Shown: piece by piece, positions 1-8,901 of the stretch
Layout: every line of letters begins with the position of its first letter
Position numbering within the stretch: the first letter of the stretch is position 1
Source: Blautia sp.
GTDB lineage: Bacteria; Bacillota; Clostridia; Lachnospirales; Lachnospiraceae
DNA: 64,000 nt
Direction of reading: 5' to 3'
Assembly (NCBI GenBank): GCA_023667395.1
Contig: JAMPAC010000001.1
Location: 268,680-332,679 of the forward strand
Made by a program: the position numbers and the translations under genes
Notes under the pieces: generated by a model
Database searches by the model: none
The model's input: only the letters and a program-made list of their open reading frames with translations
What the model was told of the DNA's origin: nothing

Positions 1-2
1 AC

Positions 3-302
3 CAGATCAGGCCTGAGGAAATCCGCTTCCATGAGGATCGCAGCCATATTTTCCGAGCCCTGGGGCAGGAAAACGGGTTAAGCGTGGACACTCAGGAACA
101 GCCCCTTTCCCCTGGACGGCACGCTTTCCTCCTCTGCAGCGACGGCTTCTGGGAATACGTCTATGAAAAGGAAATGGAGGAGGATCTGCATCTTTCGGCA
201 TCCCCTGAGGACTGGCTGGAACGCATGAGAGCCCGTCTGGGCAGCCGGGCCGGTCAGGACAACGACAACAATACCGCAGCTGCAGTCTGGCTGACGGTCT
301 GA
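3..302 (+). CDS. PP2C-type protein phosphatase, C-terminal fragment
   Basis: The reading frame is open from the left edge of the window, so only the last ~99 residues of a longer protein are present. They carry late PP2C-family motifs: LLCSDGFWEYV (the conserved S-D-G metal-site region) and a C-terminal QDNDNNTAAAVWL, matching the D-N-x-T motif of the family. The enzyme would dephosphorylate Ser/Thr phosphoproteins in the cytoplasm. It lies 30 bases upstream of a protease-FHA gene and two Ser/Thr kinases on the same strand, so it is very likely the phosphatase arm of that signalling cluster. Family assignment is firm; full length and N-terminal domains cannot be seen. Confidence 0.85.
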   Translation, partial: QIRPEEIRFHEDRSHIFRALGQENGLSVDTQEQPLSPGRHAFLLCSDGFWEYVYEKEMEEDLHLSASPEDWLERMRARLGSRAGQDNDNNTAAAVWLTV

Positions 303-332
303 TTCTTTGAAAAGGAAGGATACAACCAAACC

Positions 333-1742
333 ATGAGAAAAATAAACACCAAAATCAAACTGCGGATCCTGAGTGTCTGCATATGCCTGTTTTCCCTGGT
401 ATGCACCGGATGCTCCGGGTCATCTTCCAGCGCTTCCGGATATACGGATGCCAAGAACGGCGTGGTGGTGGTCTGCGAATATCTGGCCAATATCGCCGTG
501 GAAAAAGACGGACAATATATGACCGTGTCAGACGCGGAACAGGCGATTGCCCACGGCAGCGGTTTTTTCATAGGAAACACGGGAGAAAATCCCCAATACC
601 TGATCACCAACTATCATGTGATCGAGGATTACATGGAATATAACGCAGGAGAAACTTTCTTTGTGGAGGACACGGACGGGATCATTTATTACATGAAGAG
701 TTACCTCCGGGTCTACTTTGATTCCTCGGATTACGCGGAGGCCTATGTGGTGGACTACAACAAAACCGCTGATGTGGCGGTTCTGCGCCTGGAGAAGCCC
801 ACTGACGCCCGGAAAGCCCTGCTTCTCTGTTCTCCCACGAACGACATGGTGGGATCCAAGGTTTACGCCATCGGCTACCCCGGCCTGTCCGACAATCTCA
901 GTGTGGATTCCGTCACTTCCTGGGGACTGGATGATATCACCCTTACATCTGGCATCATCAGCCGCCTGACCACCACATCCGGAACCGGCGTGCAGAGCAT
1001 ACAGATCGACGTTGCCATCAAGCATGGAAATTCCGGCGGCCCGCTGGTCAACGAAAGCGGATCCGTTCTGGGCATCAATACATGGAGTGTCACCAACAGC
1101 AGCGCAGAAGAAACAAATTATGCCGTCAATATCGATGAGGTCATCGCTCTCCTGAACCTCCACAGCATACCATATGCCACGGAATCCTCTGCAGGCCATG
1201 GGGCGAATCCGGCGGTCATTATTGGTATCTGTGCGGCCGTCGCCGTTATAGCGGTAATCCTCATCCTGGTGATTCTCAAAGGCAGGAAATCCTCCGGTGA
1301 AAAGTCCGGTACACCGTCACAGCCTGCTTCCCAGGACGGCGGATATACTCCTGCACCCCCCGCACCGCCGTCAGGCTCCGCAGCCCCCGGACGCAAAACC
1401 GATCCACAGGATTCCGGGTTCCGGCTCCAGGGCGTGTCAGGAGCGCTGGAGGGAAGGCGTTTTATGATCAGAAAGGACAGCCCGCTGACACTGGGACGGA
1501 ATCCTGATATCTGTAATGTGACATTTCCCGCCAATACTACGGGTGTCAGCAATCAACACTGTCAGATCTGGTATGACCATGGAAAAATTTACATTAAGGA
1601 TCTGGGATCCAGTCACGGCACTTTCCTCGTCTCAGGGGCGAAGCTGGCCGCAAACCAGCCCATGCTGCTGTCTCCGGGAGAGAGTTTCAGCCTGGGTTCC
1701 GAGGAGCAGACTCTGGTATTAGTTCAAAAGGGAGGCAATTAA
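333..1742 (+). CDS. Membrane trypsin-like serine protease with cytoplasmic FHA domain
   Basis: A 469-residue protein. The N-terminus is a signal peptide with a lipobox-like end (LVCTGC, Cys27). A trypsin/HtrA-type domain follows with the full catalytic triad visible: His95 in TNYHVIED, Asp147 in TADVAVLRL and Ser234 in HGNSGGP. A single membrane segment (~residues 293-314, IIGICAAVAVIAVILILVI) leads to a Pro-rich linker and a C-terminal FHA domain (~385-465; LTLGRNP, SNQHCQIW, DLGSSHGTF), which binds phosphothreonine. There is no PDZ domain. The topology suggests a protease outside and a phosphopeptide reader inside. The gene sits between the PP2C and kinase genes, one base from the next, so FHA probably docks a product of the neighbouring kinases (inference). 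Confidence 0.88.
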   Translation: MRKINTKIKLRILSVCICLFSLVCTGCSGSSSSASGYTDAKNGVVVVCEYLANIAVEKDGQYMTVSDAEQAIAHGSGFFIGNTGENPQYLITNYHVIEDYMEYNAGETFFVEDTDGIIYYMKSYLRVYFDSSDYAEAYVVDYNKTADVAVLRLEKPTDARKALLLCSPTNDMVGSKVYAIGYPGLSDNLSVDSVTSWGLDDITLTSGIISRLTTTSGTGVQSIQIDVAIKHGNSGGPLVNESGSVLGINTWSVTNSSAEETNYAVNIDEVIALLNLHSIPYATESSAGHGANPAVIIGICAAVAVIAVILILVILKGRKSSGEKSGTPSQPASQDGGYTPAPPAPPSGSAAPGRKTDPQDSGFRLQGVSGALEGRRFMIRKDSPLTLGRNPDICNVTFPANTTGVSNQHCQIWYDHGKIYIKDLGSSHGTFLVSGAKLAANQPMLLSPGESFSLGSEEQTLVLVQKGGN

Positions 1743-1743
1743 A

Positions 1744-2994
1744 ATGGCTGATCAGTTTTGTCCCCATTGCATGCATCATCTGTCCAAGGCGCAGAATTTC
1801 TGCCCTGACTGCGGCATGGACATCAATATGGAAGCGCCGCCCCACCATCTGCCCATAGGCACGGTACTGCGCAACAGGGGAAAACACGCTTTTCTATTCG
1901 GCGTGGTGAAAGGCGAGGGCGGCTTTGGCCTTACCTATATTGGCAGGGAATTGTCCTCTGACCGCCTGGTGGCGATCAAGGAATATTATCCTTTCCGCTG
2001 CCAGCCCCAGCGTCTGCCCGACGGTTCCGTGCAGCCTCAGGAGCGGTTCCAGGATATCTATGCCCACGGAATGCAGAGTTTTCTGAGTGAAGCCAGCATG
2101 CTTCAGGCTGTATGCGATATTCCGTCCATCGTTCATGTGCTGGATTATTTTGAGGCAAACGGGACGGCCTATATGGTGATGGAATACCTGAACGGCTCCA
2201 CACTGTATCACATCATGCAGACACAGGAGCAGATCTCATCGGAGATTCTGCTTCCCAAATTCCTGCCGCTGATGCGCGATCTGTCCAGCCTGCATACAGC
2301 CGGGGTGCTCCACAGGGACATCGCTCCGGACAATATCATGTGGATGCCTGACGACACCCTGAAACTGCTGGATTTTGGCTGCGCCCGATCCCTGGAGGAC
2401 GGCCGTTCCATGACCGTGGTTCTGAAGCCGGGATTTGCCCCCATCGAGCAGTACCAGACCCGGGGACAGGGGCCTTACACGGATATTTACGCCCTGTGCG
2501 CCACCATTTATTACTGCCTCACCGGCAAGGTTCCTCCGGCTTCGCCGGAGCGGCTGACCGCCACCTTTGACAACCAGCAGGATCCCCTGATCCCTCCCTC
2601 GGCAACGGGCATATCCATCCTGCCGGAGCAGGAGCAGTGCCTGATGTGGGGACTGTCCTTACAGCCCTCCACCCGTCCCCAGAAAATAGCGGATCTGGCC
2701 GCCCGTCTGGAGAAAGCGTCCGCGCCTCCCCGGAAGCAGGCTGCCCAGTCCCCGGAGAATCCGGCGATTCAGCCGGATCCTGCAGCCGTGGGGAATATGA
2801 CCGCCAACCCGGATCCCGCAACTGTGGGGAATATGGCCGTCAACCCTGTCGTTTCCTACAACGACTATCAGACCGAGGCCAACAACACACCACCGGAACA
2901 ACTGCGCTCATTCCTGAGCGAACACAAGCTTGTGGTGGGTATTATCGCGGCTGTGCTGCTCTTGATCCTGCTGGGACTGCTTATCGGCGCCTGA
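1744..2994 (+). CDS. Zinc-ribbon Ser/Thr protein kinase with C-terminal membrane anchor
   Basis: A 416-residue eukaryotic-like kinase. The N-terminus holds a zinc ribbon with two CxxC pairs (FCPHC ... FCPDCG, residues ~5-24). The kinase domain shows a Gly-rich loop (GEGGFGLTYIG), catalytic Lys (VAIKEYYP), HRDIAPDNIM catalytic loop and DFG (LLDFGCAR). A Pro/Ala/Asn linker with two near-identical copies of a VGNMxxNPDPAT-like segment precedes one C-terminal hydrophobic helix (VVGIIAAVLLLILLGLLIGA) with almost nothing beyond it, so the kinase is a tail-anchored cytoplasmic enzyme. GGGAGG lies 8 bases before the ATG. It is a paralogue of the next kinase and probably co-transcribed with the protease-FHA gene one base upstream. 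Confidence 0.9.
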   Translation: MADQFCPHCMHHLSKAQNFCPDCGMDINMEAPPHHLPIGTVLRNRGKHAFLFGVVKGEGGFGLTYIGRELSSDRLVAIKEYYPFRCQPQRLPDGSVQPQERFQDIYAHGMQSFLSEASMLQAVCDIPSIVHVLDYFEANGTAYMVMEYLNGSTLYHIMQTQEQISSEILLPKFLPLMRDLSSLHTAGVLHRDIAPDNIMWMPDDTLKLLDFGCARSLEDGRSMTVVLKPGFAPIEQYQTRGQGPYTDIYALCATIYYCLTGKVPPASPERLTATFDNQQDPLIPPSATGISILPEQEQCLMWGLSLQPSTRPQKIADLAARLEKASAPPRKQAAQSPENPAIQPDPAAVGNMTANPDPATVGNMAVNPVVSYNDYQTEANNTPPEQLRSFLSEHKLVVGIIAAVLLLILLGLLIGA

Positions 2995-3062
2995 GAAATC
3001 ACTGAATAAATCAGCGTTTCTCTGACTGCCTGTATTTACCAATTCTGTTCAGAGGAGAAATA

Positions 3063-3091
3063 TTGTGAAAAACAGAAAAAAAAGCTACAAT
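3063..3091 (+). promoter_or_regulatory. Sigma-A-type promoter for the second kinase gene
   Basis: TTGTGA (3063-3068), 17-base spacer and TACAAT (3086-3091), 35 bases before the kinase start. It suggests that the solenoid kinase can be expressed separately from the upstream genes. Confidence 0.5.
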
Positions 3092-3125
3092 GTGATCATG
3101 CCCGGAGAGAAAGGAGGTGCTGATC

Positions 3126-6100
3126 ATGCCTAAACAGTATTGTCCCTATTGTATGAGTCCTGTGCCGGAGGGCGAGACCTGTTCCGTGTGCGGGCTGACC
3201 GAGGGAACCTATGTATCCTCGCCCCATCATCTGCCGCCGGGAACCGTCCTGATGGACCGCTACCTGGTAGGACGCGTACTGGGCGAGGGCGGATTTGGGA
3301 TTACTTATATCGGCTGTGACACGCGGCTGGAATTAAAAGTCGCCATCAAGGAATACTACCCGCTGGATCGGGCCACCAGAAACGCATCCGCATCCCTGGC
3401 GGTCACCGGCTTTGTCGGCCCCTCCGCCAAAAGCTTTGAGCGGGGCAAGCAGAAATTCCTGTCGGAAGCACAGGTGATGGCGCGCCTGGACAAACAGCAG
3501 GTCATCGTCAGCGTCCGCGACTTTTTCGAGATCAACAACACAGCATATATTGTGATGGAATACATAGAGGGCGTCACCTTTCATGAACTTGTGGAGCAGA
3601 AAGGCGGGCGGATCGCCCCGGAAGAACTCTTTCCCATGATCGAGCCCCTGTTCCATGCCCTGTCCATCATGCATGAGCACGGACTGATCCACCGGGATAT
3701 CTCCCCCGATAACCTGATGCTGGAGAACGGCAAGATCCGCCTGCTGGATTTCGGCTGCGCCCGGGAGGCCTCCCGGGGAACGGAGACCATGACCATTGCC
3801 TTAAAGCACGGTTACGCGCCTATCGAGCAGTACCAGCAAAAAGGGCAGGGACCCTGGACGGATCTCTATGCCCTGTGCGCCACCATTTATTACTGCCTCA
3901 CCGGAAGAATTCCTCCGCAGGCGCTGGACCGCATCACGGAGGATGAACTGCTGCTGCCCAGCAAACTGGGGGTCAGCCTGACGGAGGCACAGGAGAAAGC
4001 GCTGCTGAAGGGGATGCGCCTCCAGCCCAACCGCCGCTTTGCCAATGCGGAAGAGTTGTGGGCCGCCCTCTATACCACTGCGCCTGAAAACGGCGCGGCT
4101 GCGGCATCCCGCGCTCCCCAGACGGAAGCCGGAACTCCGGACGCATCAGCAACCGAATCTGCAGATGCAGACAGCGGAATTGTTTCCGCAGACGCATCGG
4201 GGAAAGGTGATTTCCAGCCTGGAAGAGCCACGGCGTATGCCATTGACAAAGACAACCCGGAATCTGAAAGAACCGTGTCAAAAACTGCGGGCGGATACGG
4301 TATGGATGCAGCGGGTACAGCCAAAGCAGCCGACAGCAGTTCTCAAACAACAGAAAGCGCCGATGGATCCCGCGCTGAAACAGAAAATTTACCTGCGGCA
4401 GGAAACACTCCTGCTACCCCTAAATGGAAAACATTGTTACAAAACAAGAAATTCCTCATTCCGGCGGGAACCGCTGCCGCCTGCGTTCTGGTCATTGCGG
4501 GCGTGGCGCTCTTCCGTTCCGGAACCAGGGAGACCATGAATCCCGGTCAGGAAAGCAAAGAAAACCTTTCCACGGAAAACAGCCAGGCCTCCGCCCAGGT
4601 TACTCCTGACGAAGCCGCGCCCTCCCCAACGGTTCATCCCGGATTACCGGATCCCGGCATATTTGAGAACGCTTACCGCCTGACGGAGTCCGATGTGGAA
4701 CGCTTTCAGGAACTGATGGAAGATTCTTCTGTCAGCGCTGTTATCCTGGAGGGCCAATGGTTCAATTTCCCGGAGACCCTGACCATTACAAAGCCCGTGA
4801 TGGTGGCGGAAGGAACTGCGTGGGACGCGGTGAACCTGACGGTGGAAGAAAACGGCTTCCTGCAGATCGACGGACGGCTGAACATGCCGGAACCCGGTCT
4901 TCTGCGGCTTGTCGGCGACAGTGCGCGCATGACGGTCAGCAGCACAGGAGTATTTTATACAAAGGGCATGGTCTGGATGGATCAGGAAGAATGTCTCGTT
5001 GTGGATGGTCAGTGGGATTCCGAGAACAATGCCCATGTGCTGGTATTTTCCGAGGATATCTTTGAGAAAGAAGACGTGGTATCCGTGAAAGACCTGGATA
5101 CCCTGGAGCGCGTTGCGCGGCTGGGTGTGACAGCCAGCATCGACGAGGATATCACCCTGCCCTTTGGCCTGGGCATTACTTCTCCCATACGGATCTCGGA
5201 GGGTGTGGAAGTCACCCTTTCACTGGGTATGGAATTTCAGCTGGGAGGGGGTGGCCTGCTGCTTAATAACGGCACGATCAACGGCATATATTTGTGCGAC
5301 AACGCCGTCATGATCAATCGCGGCACCCTGACCGGGGAAATATACAGTTGGGATGGGGGCGGTTTCTGGATTCAGGATAACAGCGCCCTGATCAATTATG
5401 GCTCTGTTGACGCCTGTGATGTGAGCCGGTTGTGGGACGACTCCCTGCTGCTCAACATGGGAACCATAACCGCCTATGATTACAACCTTACAGGCGGGGA
5501 TATGGCAAATTTCGGCACTATCGACATACCGACTGACAACGGACAGCTTTTCATAAGCGGCGGAAGCTGGTTTTTAAACGGCTCCGACGGTGTGGTCAAC
5601 GCGGCCTCTCTCTCCAGCCTGACAAACAGGGGCAGGATACGCAACGAGGGCGAGATCCATCTGCAGACCGGTTCCCTATATCGGAGCGCCCTGCTGGAAA
5701 ATAACGGGGTCTTCCAGGTGGACAGCGGATCGTCACTGGATACCACGGAGGGAAACGGCCTCTACTATGGCTCCGGAGAATATTCCCTGAGGGGAAACAA
5801 AGCAAAAGTCTGGACTACTACCAGCAGCATAATGCTGTCGGACAGGGAATGGCTCACCGTATCCACGGAAGAAGAACTGATCCAGGCCATGGAAAACCCT
5901 GATGTTCAGGAAATCTGCATTGAGACGGCTATTACCGTGAACTCCGACCTGATTGTCAGAAAAGACCTGTATCTCACCCGGAACGGTTCCCTGACGCTGG
6001 CGGACGGCGCTGCCCTGACCGATTACGGCGGCCTGATCAAACTGTATGATCAGTCCAGCCTCCGGGCGGACAATATCACTCTGTGCGGGGATTCACAGCT

Positions 6101-6815
6101 GTACATGGAGGGCGGCGCTACCCTAGAAGTAAATTCCGGAGGCAGCCTTACGCTGGACAGCGCCCTGCTCTGGGGTCTGTCAGGGAATATCCGACTGGGC
6201 GGAGCCGACATGACCCTGAAGAACAATTCCGGTTTCCTGTTTGAAAGGCTGGATACCTTTGACGTGGCAGACAGTGAGATATCCCTGGAATCAGGCTCCA
6301 CCTTTACCACTCCTTACCAGGATGGCACCAGCCTGCGCAACGCGGTGTTTACCATTCCCGAAAACGCCAAAACCGCCTGCATGATCCTGCTGGCGGACAC
6401 GGAGATGACGGACTGCACCCTGAACATCGACGGGGGAATCCTGTTGGATACCGCCACGAACATGACGTTCCAGAACTGTTCCGTCAATATTGGCAAAAAC
6501 GGTTATTGGCAGGCCGCCTGCGGCAGTTCATACCTGAATTTCCTGGGCGGTTCCTCTCTGGAAGTATGGGGAAAAATGGATCTTGGCGGCTGGGATGAGT
6601 GCGGTTTCACCGTCCACGGCTCTTTCAAAAATCACGGCGCCGTGCGGCTCGATATGCCTGTTACCCTGTCCGAACCGATCATAAACGAAGGCACTATCTA
6701 TTATAGTGCAACGAACAACGCCCGCTATCTGGAATTTCACGGCGTGGAACAGATAGATCTGTCGCAGATCAGCGGCAATCCGCCCATAGATTACGACACC
6801 GAGAACATACGCTGA
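3126..6815 (+). CDS. Zinc-ribbon Ser/Thr kinase with large extracellular beta-solenoid
   Basis: About 1,229 residues. The ATG at 3126 is chosen because AAGGAGG (3111-3117) lies 8 bases before it; a GTG at 3117 is inside that site. Domains in order: zinc ribbon (YCPYC ... CSVCGL); complete kinase domain (GEGGFGITYIG, VAIKEYYP, HRDISPDNLM, LLDFGCAR); a low-complexity Ala/Thr/Glu linker; one membrane helix near residue 445 (FLIPAGTAAACVLVIAGVAL); then ~750 residues outside the cell. The outer part has recurring short turns such as NNGTINGI, NRGTLTGE, NYGSVDA, NMGTITAY and NFGTIDI, the pattern of a right-handed beta-helix. Known receptor kinases of Firmicutes usually carry PASTA repeats instead. 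Ligand and substrates are unknown. Confidence 0.88.
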   Translation: MPKQYCPYCMSPVPEGETCSVCGLTEGTYVSSPHHLPPGTVLMDRYLVGRVLGEGGFGITYIGCDTRLELKVAIKEYYPLDRATRNASASLAVTGFVGPSAKSFERGKQKFLSEAQVMARLDKQQVIVSVRDFFEINNTAYIVMEYIEGVTFHELVEQKGGRIAPEELFPMIEPLFHALSIMHEHGLIHRDISPDNLMLENGKIRLLDFGCAREASRGTETMTIALKHGYAPIEQYQQKGQGPWTDLYALCATIYYCLTGRIPPQALDRITEDELLLPSKLGVSLTEAQEKALLKGMRLQPNRRFANAEELWAALYTTAPENGAAAASRAPQTEAGTPDASATESADADSGIVSADASGKGDFQPGRATAYAIDKDNPESERTVSKTAGGYGMDAAGTAKAADSSSQTTESADGSRAETENLPAAGNTPATPKWKTLLQNKKFLIPAGTAAACVLVIAGVALFRSGTRETMNPGQESKENLSTENSQASAQVTPDEAAPSPTVHPGLPDPGIFENAYRLTESDVERFQELMEDSSVSAVILEGQWFNFPETLTITKPVMVAEGTAWDAVNLTVEENGFLQIDGRLNMPEPGLLRLVGDSARMTVSSTGVFYTKGMVWMDQEECLVVDGQWDSENNAHVLVFSEDIFEKEDVVSVKDLDTLERVARLGVTASIDEDITLPFGLGITSPIRISEGVEVTLSLGMEFQLGGGGLLLNNGTINGIYLCDNAVMINRGTLTGEIYSWDGGGFWIQDNSALINYGSVDACDVSRLWDDSLLLNMGTITAYDYNLTGGDMANFGTIDIPTDNGQLFISGGSWFLNGSDGVVNAASLSSLTNRGRIRNEGEIHLQTGSLYRSALLENNGVFQVDSGSSLDTTEGNGLYYGSGEYSLRGNKAKVWTTTSSIMLSDREWLTVSTEEELIQAMENPDVQEICIETAITVNSDLIVRKDLYLTRNGSLTLADGAALTDYGGLIKLYDQSSLRADNITLCGDSQLYMEGGATLEVNSGGSLTLDSALLWGLSGNIRLGGADMTLKNNSGFLFERLDTFDVADSEISLESGSTFTTPYQDGTSLRNAVFTIPENAKTACMILLADTEMTDCTLNIDGGILLDTATNMTFQNCSVNIGKNGYWQAACGSSYLNFLGGSSLEVWGKMDLGGWDECGFTVHGSFKNHGAVRLDMPVTLSEPIINEGTIYYSATNNARYLEFHGVEQIDLSQISGNPPIDYDTENIR

Positions 6816-6835
6816 ACCGCGTAATCTCTTTGGAT

Positions 6836-7957
6836 TTAATCCTCTCCGACGGAGCCAAAGACACAGGAAATGACCTGTTCCAGCCTGTCGCTCATGGGCT
6901 CCTCCGGACTGGATGAGATGGCGTATAGGATCAGCCAGTCCGTGGCGTTCCTGGGATCCAGGGGCGCCATACCGCTGTCTTCCAGGATGGCGTTCAGGGT
7001 CCACCAATGGTATTCCACCCTGTCCTCCAGCGGCATATAGTCCTCGTCCAGTTCATTATAGGGATCCGATCCCGCCGTCTCATTTTCCGTGACCACATAC
7101 AGCAGGAGCAGCAGCTTGCGCGGCACATCCTCCTTGTGGTTGCGGATGTTTTTTATGGAGGTGGCGTTGGGCCAGTTCTGCTTTAACAGCTTCTGCACCA
7201 CCGTATAATCCGTCCGTTTCCTGCCGGAGGGGATCTGCAGGGACAGATAGGTGTCCATCACTGCCTCCAGGGAATAATCCGGCTCCGTTTCCTCATGATC
7301 CCATTGGGGCGTGGGATGGATCAGCTGATTCAGGTATGTTTCAAAATAGTAATAGGCGCGCAGGTGCATGGTTCCGAAGTTATCCAGATTTCTGACATAA
7401 CATTTCCGCAGATCTTCCACGGTTCCCGCAGTCTGAAATTCCGCCCGCACCTCATGGGTCAGCCGGGATGTGCGCTTAGTGCGCGCCACATTGCGTTCCT
7501 CCACAGGGGGCAGGGAATCAAAAAACTTCCCCGCATTTTCATAGGAATATCCGTTGCGCAGAAACCAGGCAAATACGATCTCCCTGTTATTCCGATACTG
7601 GATGCCGAAACCGGTGCAGAGACTGAGCAGATAACTTAACTGCTGTTCGCCCAGATTCAGTGCAAAGGCAATCCGAAACAGATCCTCCCTGTCAGTGGGA
7701 TTGTTCCGCCCGGAGAGCCAGTTGCGGATCTTTTTGGAGACCGACTGGGGATTCGCTTCCGGCGTGACTGACAGGAAAAAATCCGTCAGGCGGGCGGACA
7801 GATCGGCTGCGGGATACATTTCCCGCAGCGTGTCCGCAAAACTCCGCATCACGATCCGGCCGTTTCTCAGGTAATCCGCAGCCATGGCGGGAGTCATGTT
7901 TCCCGATATGATATTTTCATATTCCAAAGCGGATAAATGGGTCAATTCAACTGGCAT
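6836..7957 (-). CDS. Unknown protein, possible helix-turn-helix regulator
   Basis: A 373-residue protein, soluble by appearance, with no signal peptide or membrane segment. I do not recognise a named family. Residues ~70-125 (SKKIRNWLSGRNNPTDREDL, then FRIAFALNLGEQQLSYLLS) resemble the helical core of XRE-like repressors, where an N-W-x-S-G-R-x-x-P segment often precedes the recognition helices. The remainder is helical and rich in charged residues. It is convergent with the solenoid kinase gene (20 bases between stops) and divergent from the next gene, and has its own promoter. A role as transcriptional or signalling partner of the kinase cluster is only a suggestion from position. Confidence 0.6.
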   Translation of the reverse strand: MPVELTHLSALEYENIISGNMTPAMAADYLRNGRIVMRSFADTLREMYPAADLSARLTDFFLSVTPEANPQSVSKKIRNWLSGRNNPTDREDLFRIAFALNLGEQQLSYLLSLCTGFGIQYRNNREIVFAWFLRNGYSYENAGKFFDSLPPVEERNVARTKRTSRLTHEVRAEFQTAGTVEDLRKCYVRNLDNFGTMHLRAYYYFETYLNQLIHPTPQWDHEETEPDYSLEAVMDTYLSLQIPSGRKRTDYTVVQKLLKQNWPNATSIKNIRNHKEDVPRKLLLLLYVVTENETAGSDPYNELDEDYMPLEDRVEYHWWTLNAILEDSGMAPLDPRNATDWLILYAISSSPEEPMSDRLEQVISCVFGSVGED

Positions 7958-8004
7958 AAAAGTCCTCTAACATGTATTTCAGGTCAAGGAAACCCGATAG
8001 TTCC

Positions 8005-8032
8005 ATTATACTTTTTCGTGTATAAAAGTCAA
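8005..8032 (-). promoter_or_regulatory. Sigma-A-type promoter of the unknown regulator-like gene
   Basis: On the minus strand TTGACT (8032-8027), a 16-base spacer and a perfect TATAAT (8010-8005), about 50 bases upstream of the ATG at 7957. Confidence 0.6.
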
Positions 8033-8044
8033 ATCATAATCTTA

Positions 8045-8073
8045 TTGCCACCAAAACCGAATTATGGTAGCAT
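8045..8073 (+). promoter_or_regulatory. Possible promoter for the small unknown gene
   Basis: TTGCCA (8045-8050), 17-base spacer, TAGCAT (8068-8073), 35 bases before the ATG at 8108. The -10 matches poorly, so this is a weak candidate in a divergent intergenic region. Confidence 0.3.
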
Positions 8074-8107
8074 GTATATATGTTTGACGTAAGAAAAGGA
8101 GAATATC

Positions 8108-8581
8108 ATGGGATTTTTAAATAAACTGTTCCGCAGGGCGGGAAATACGGGCACGGTAAATGCCACAGGTCAAAGAAAACAGTCTGCAGCCAACGTTTCC
8201 TGGGAGGAAGACCAGACCGCCCAGGAGAACGCCGCCGAAACAAGGCAGAAGAATTGCAGCGGCGAGCGTCTTCTGAGACAGAGGATCGAAGAAGCCGCAG
8301 CCCGGGAGAAGCCGGAATACGAACTGCGTCAGAACGTGTCCAGCCGGGAGGTTGGCGCCCCCCAGGATGCGGAACCGACCTTTGATTACGGATTCTACAA
8401 AAATGGCGCCTTGGCAGCAGTGATCATGATCCTGGATGATAACAATGGTTACCGCCGCCGCAGCGTGCGGCTGGCGCAGATGGCCTGCGGTCAACGCGGT
8501 GTGACATACATGAATTTTATGTCCTACATGATGAACCGTCCGGAGTATATCTCGCAGCGGCTTCAGCAGAACCTGCGGTAA
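8108..8581 (+). CDS. Unknown 157-residue cytoplasmic protein
   Basis: Start ATG 8108 follows AAAAGGAGA at good spacing. The first ~90 residues are a charged, Ala/Glu/Arg-rich region likely to be helical (RLLRQRIEEAAAREKPEYEL). The last ~60 form a more ordered segment (FDYGFYKNGALAAVIMILDD, then NNGYRRRSVRLAQMACG) that looks like a small alpha/beta domain; its strand-turn-helix pattern with a hydrophobic strand ending in DD could be a nuclease-like remnant, but no catalytic set can be assigned. No signal peptide. It is followed by a 320-base gene-free stretch and the reverse transcriptase gene. Function unknown. Confidence 0.6.
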   Translation: MGFLNKLFRRAGNTGTVNATGQRKQSAANVSWEEDQTAQENAAETRQKNCSGERLLRQRIEEAAAREKPEYELRQNVSSREVGAPQDAEPTFDYGFYKNGALAAVIMILDDNNGYRRRSVRLAQMACGQRGVTYMNFMSYMMNRPEYISQRLQQNLR

Positions 8582-8901
8582 GCGATACGCACAGCACGCC
8601 GGGTTCCTGTACGCACGAAAAGGCAGCCGCACTCCCAAACCCTGCGACACACAAAGGGAACAACAGCATACTCAGACAGAGAGGGAAACGCAGTACAGGC
8701 TGCGCCCGCGATGGACAAAGCCTGTTCCGGATTATGACATAATCAGGATCTGTCAGGATATTGGCAGTCATTGATCGTCCTGATCAGTACCATCAGGGTA
8801 CAGCCTTGCGGGCGGCGGGAACAGGTTCCGTTCAGTGTTGAAATAAGCATAGCTTATTTCTTTCAAAGCTTTTTCCCTCTCTTTTTACAGAATGGACGAC
8901 G
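8582..8901 (+). other. Gene-free, structured leader upstream of the reverse transcriptase
   Basis: No convincing coding sequence in 320 bases; short frames here lack a ribosome binding site. Several inverted repeats are visible: GATTAT/ATAATC (8730-8744), ATCAGGATC (8742-8750) against GATCGTCCTGAT (8773-8784), and a perfect 9-base stem GAAATAAGC/GCTTATTTC with a 3-base loop (8840-8860), followed by pyrimidine-rich runs to 8890. The last hairpin could end the transcript of the preceding gene or of a small RNA. Some bacterial reverse transcriptases work with a non-coding RNA encoded just upstream, so this is a candidate region; no RNA family was recognised. Confidence 0.35.
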
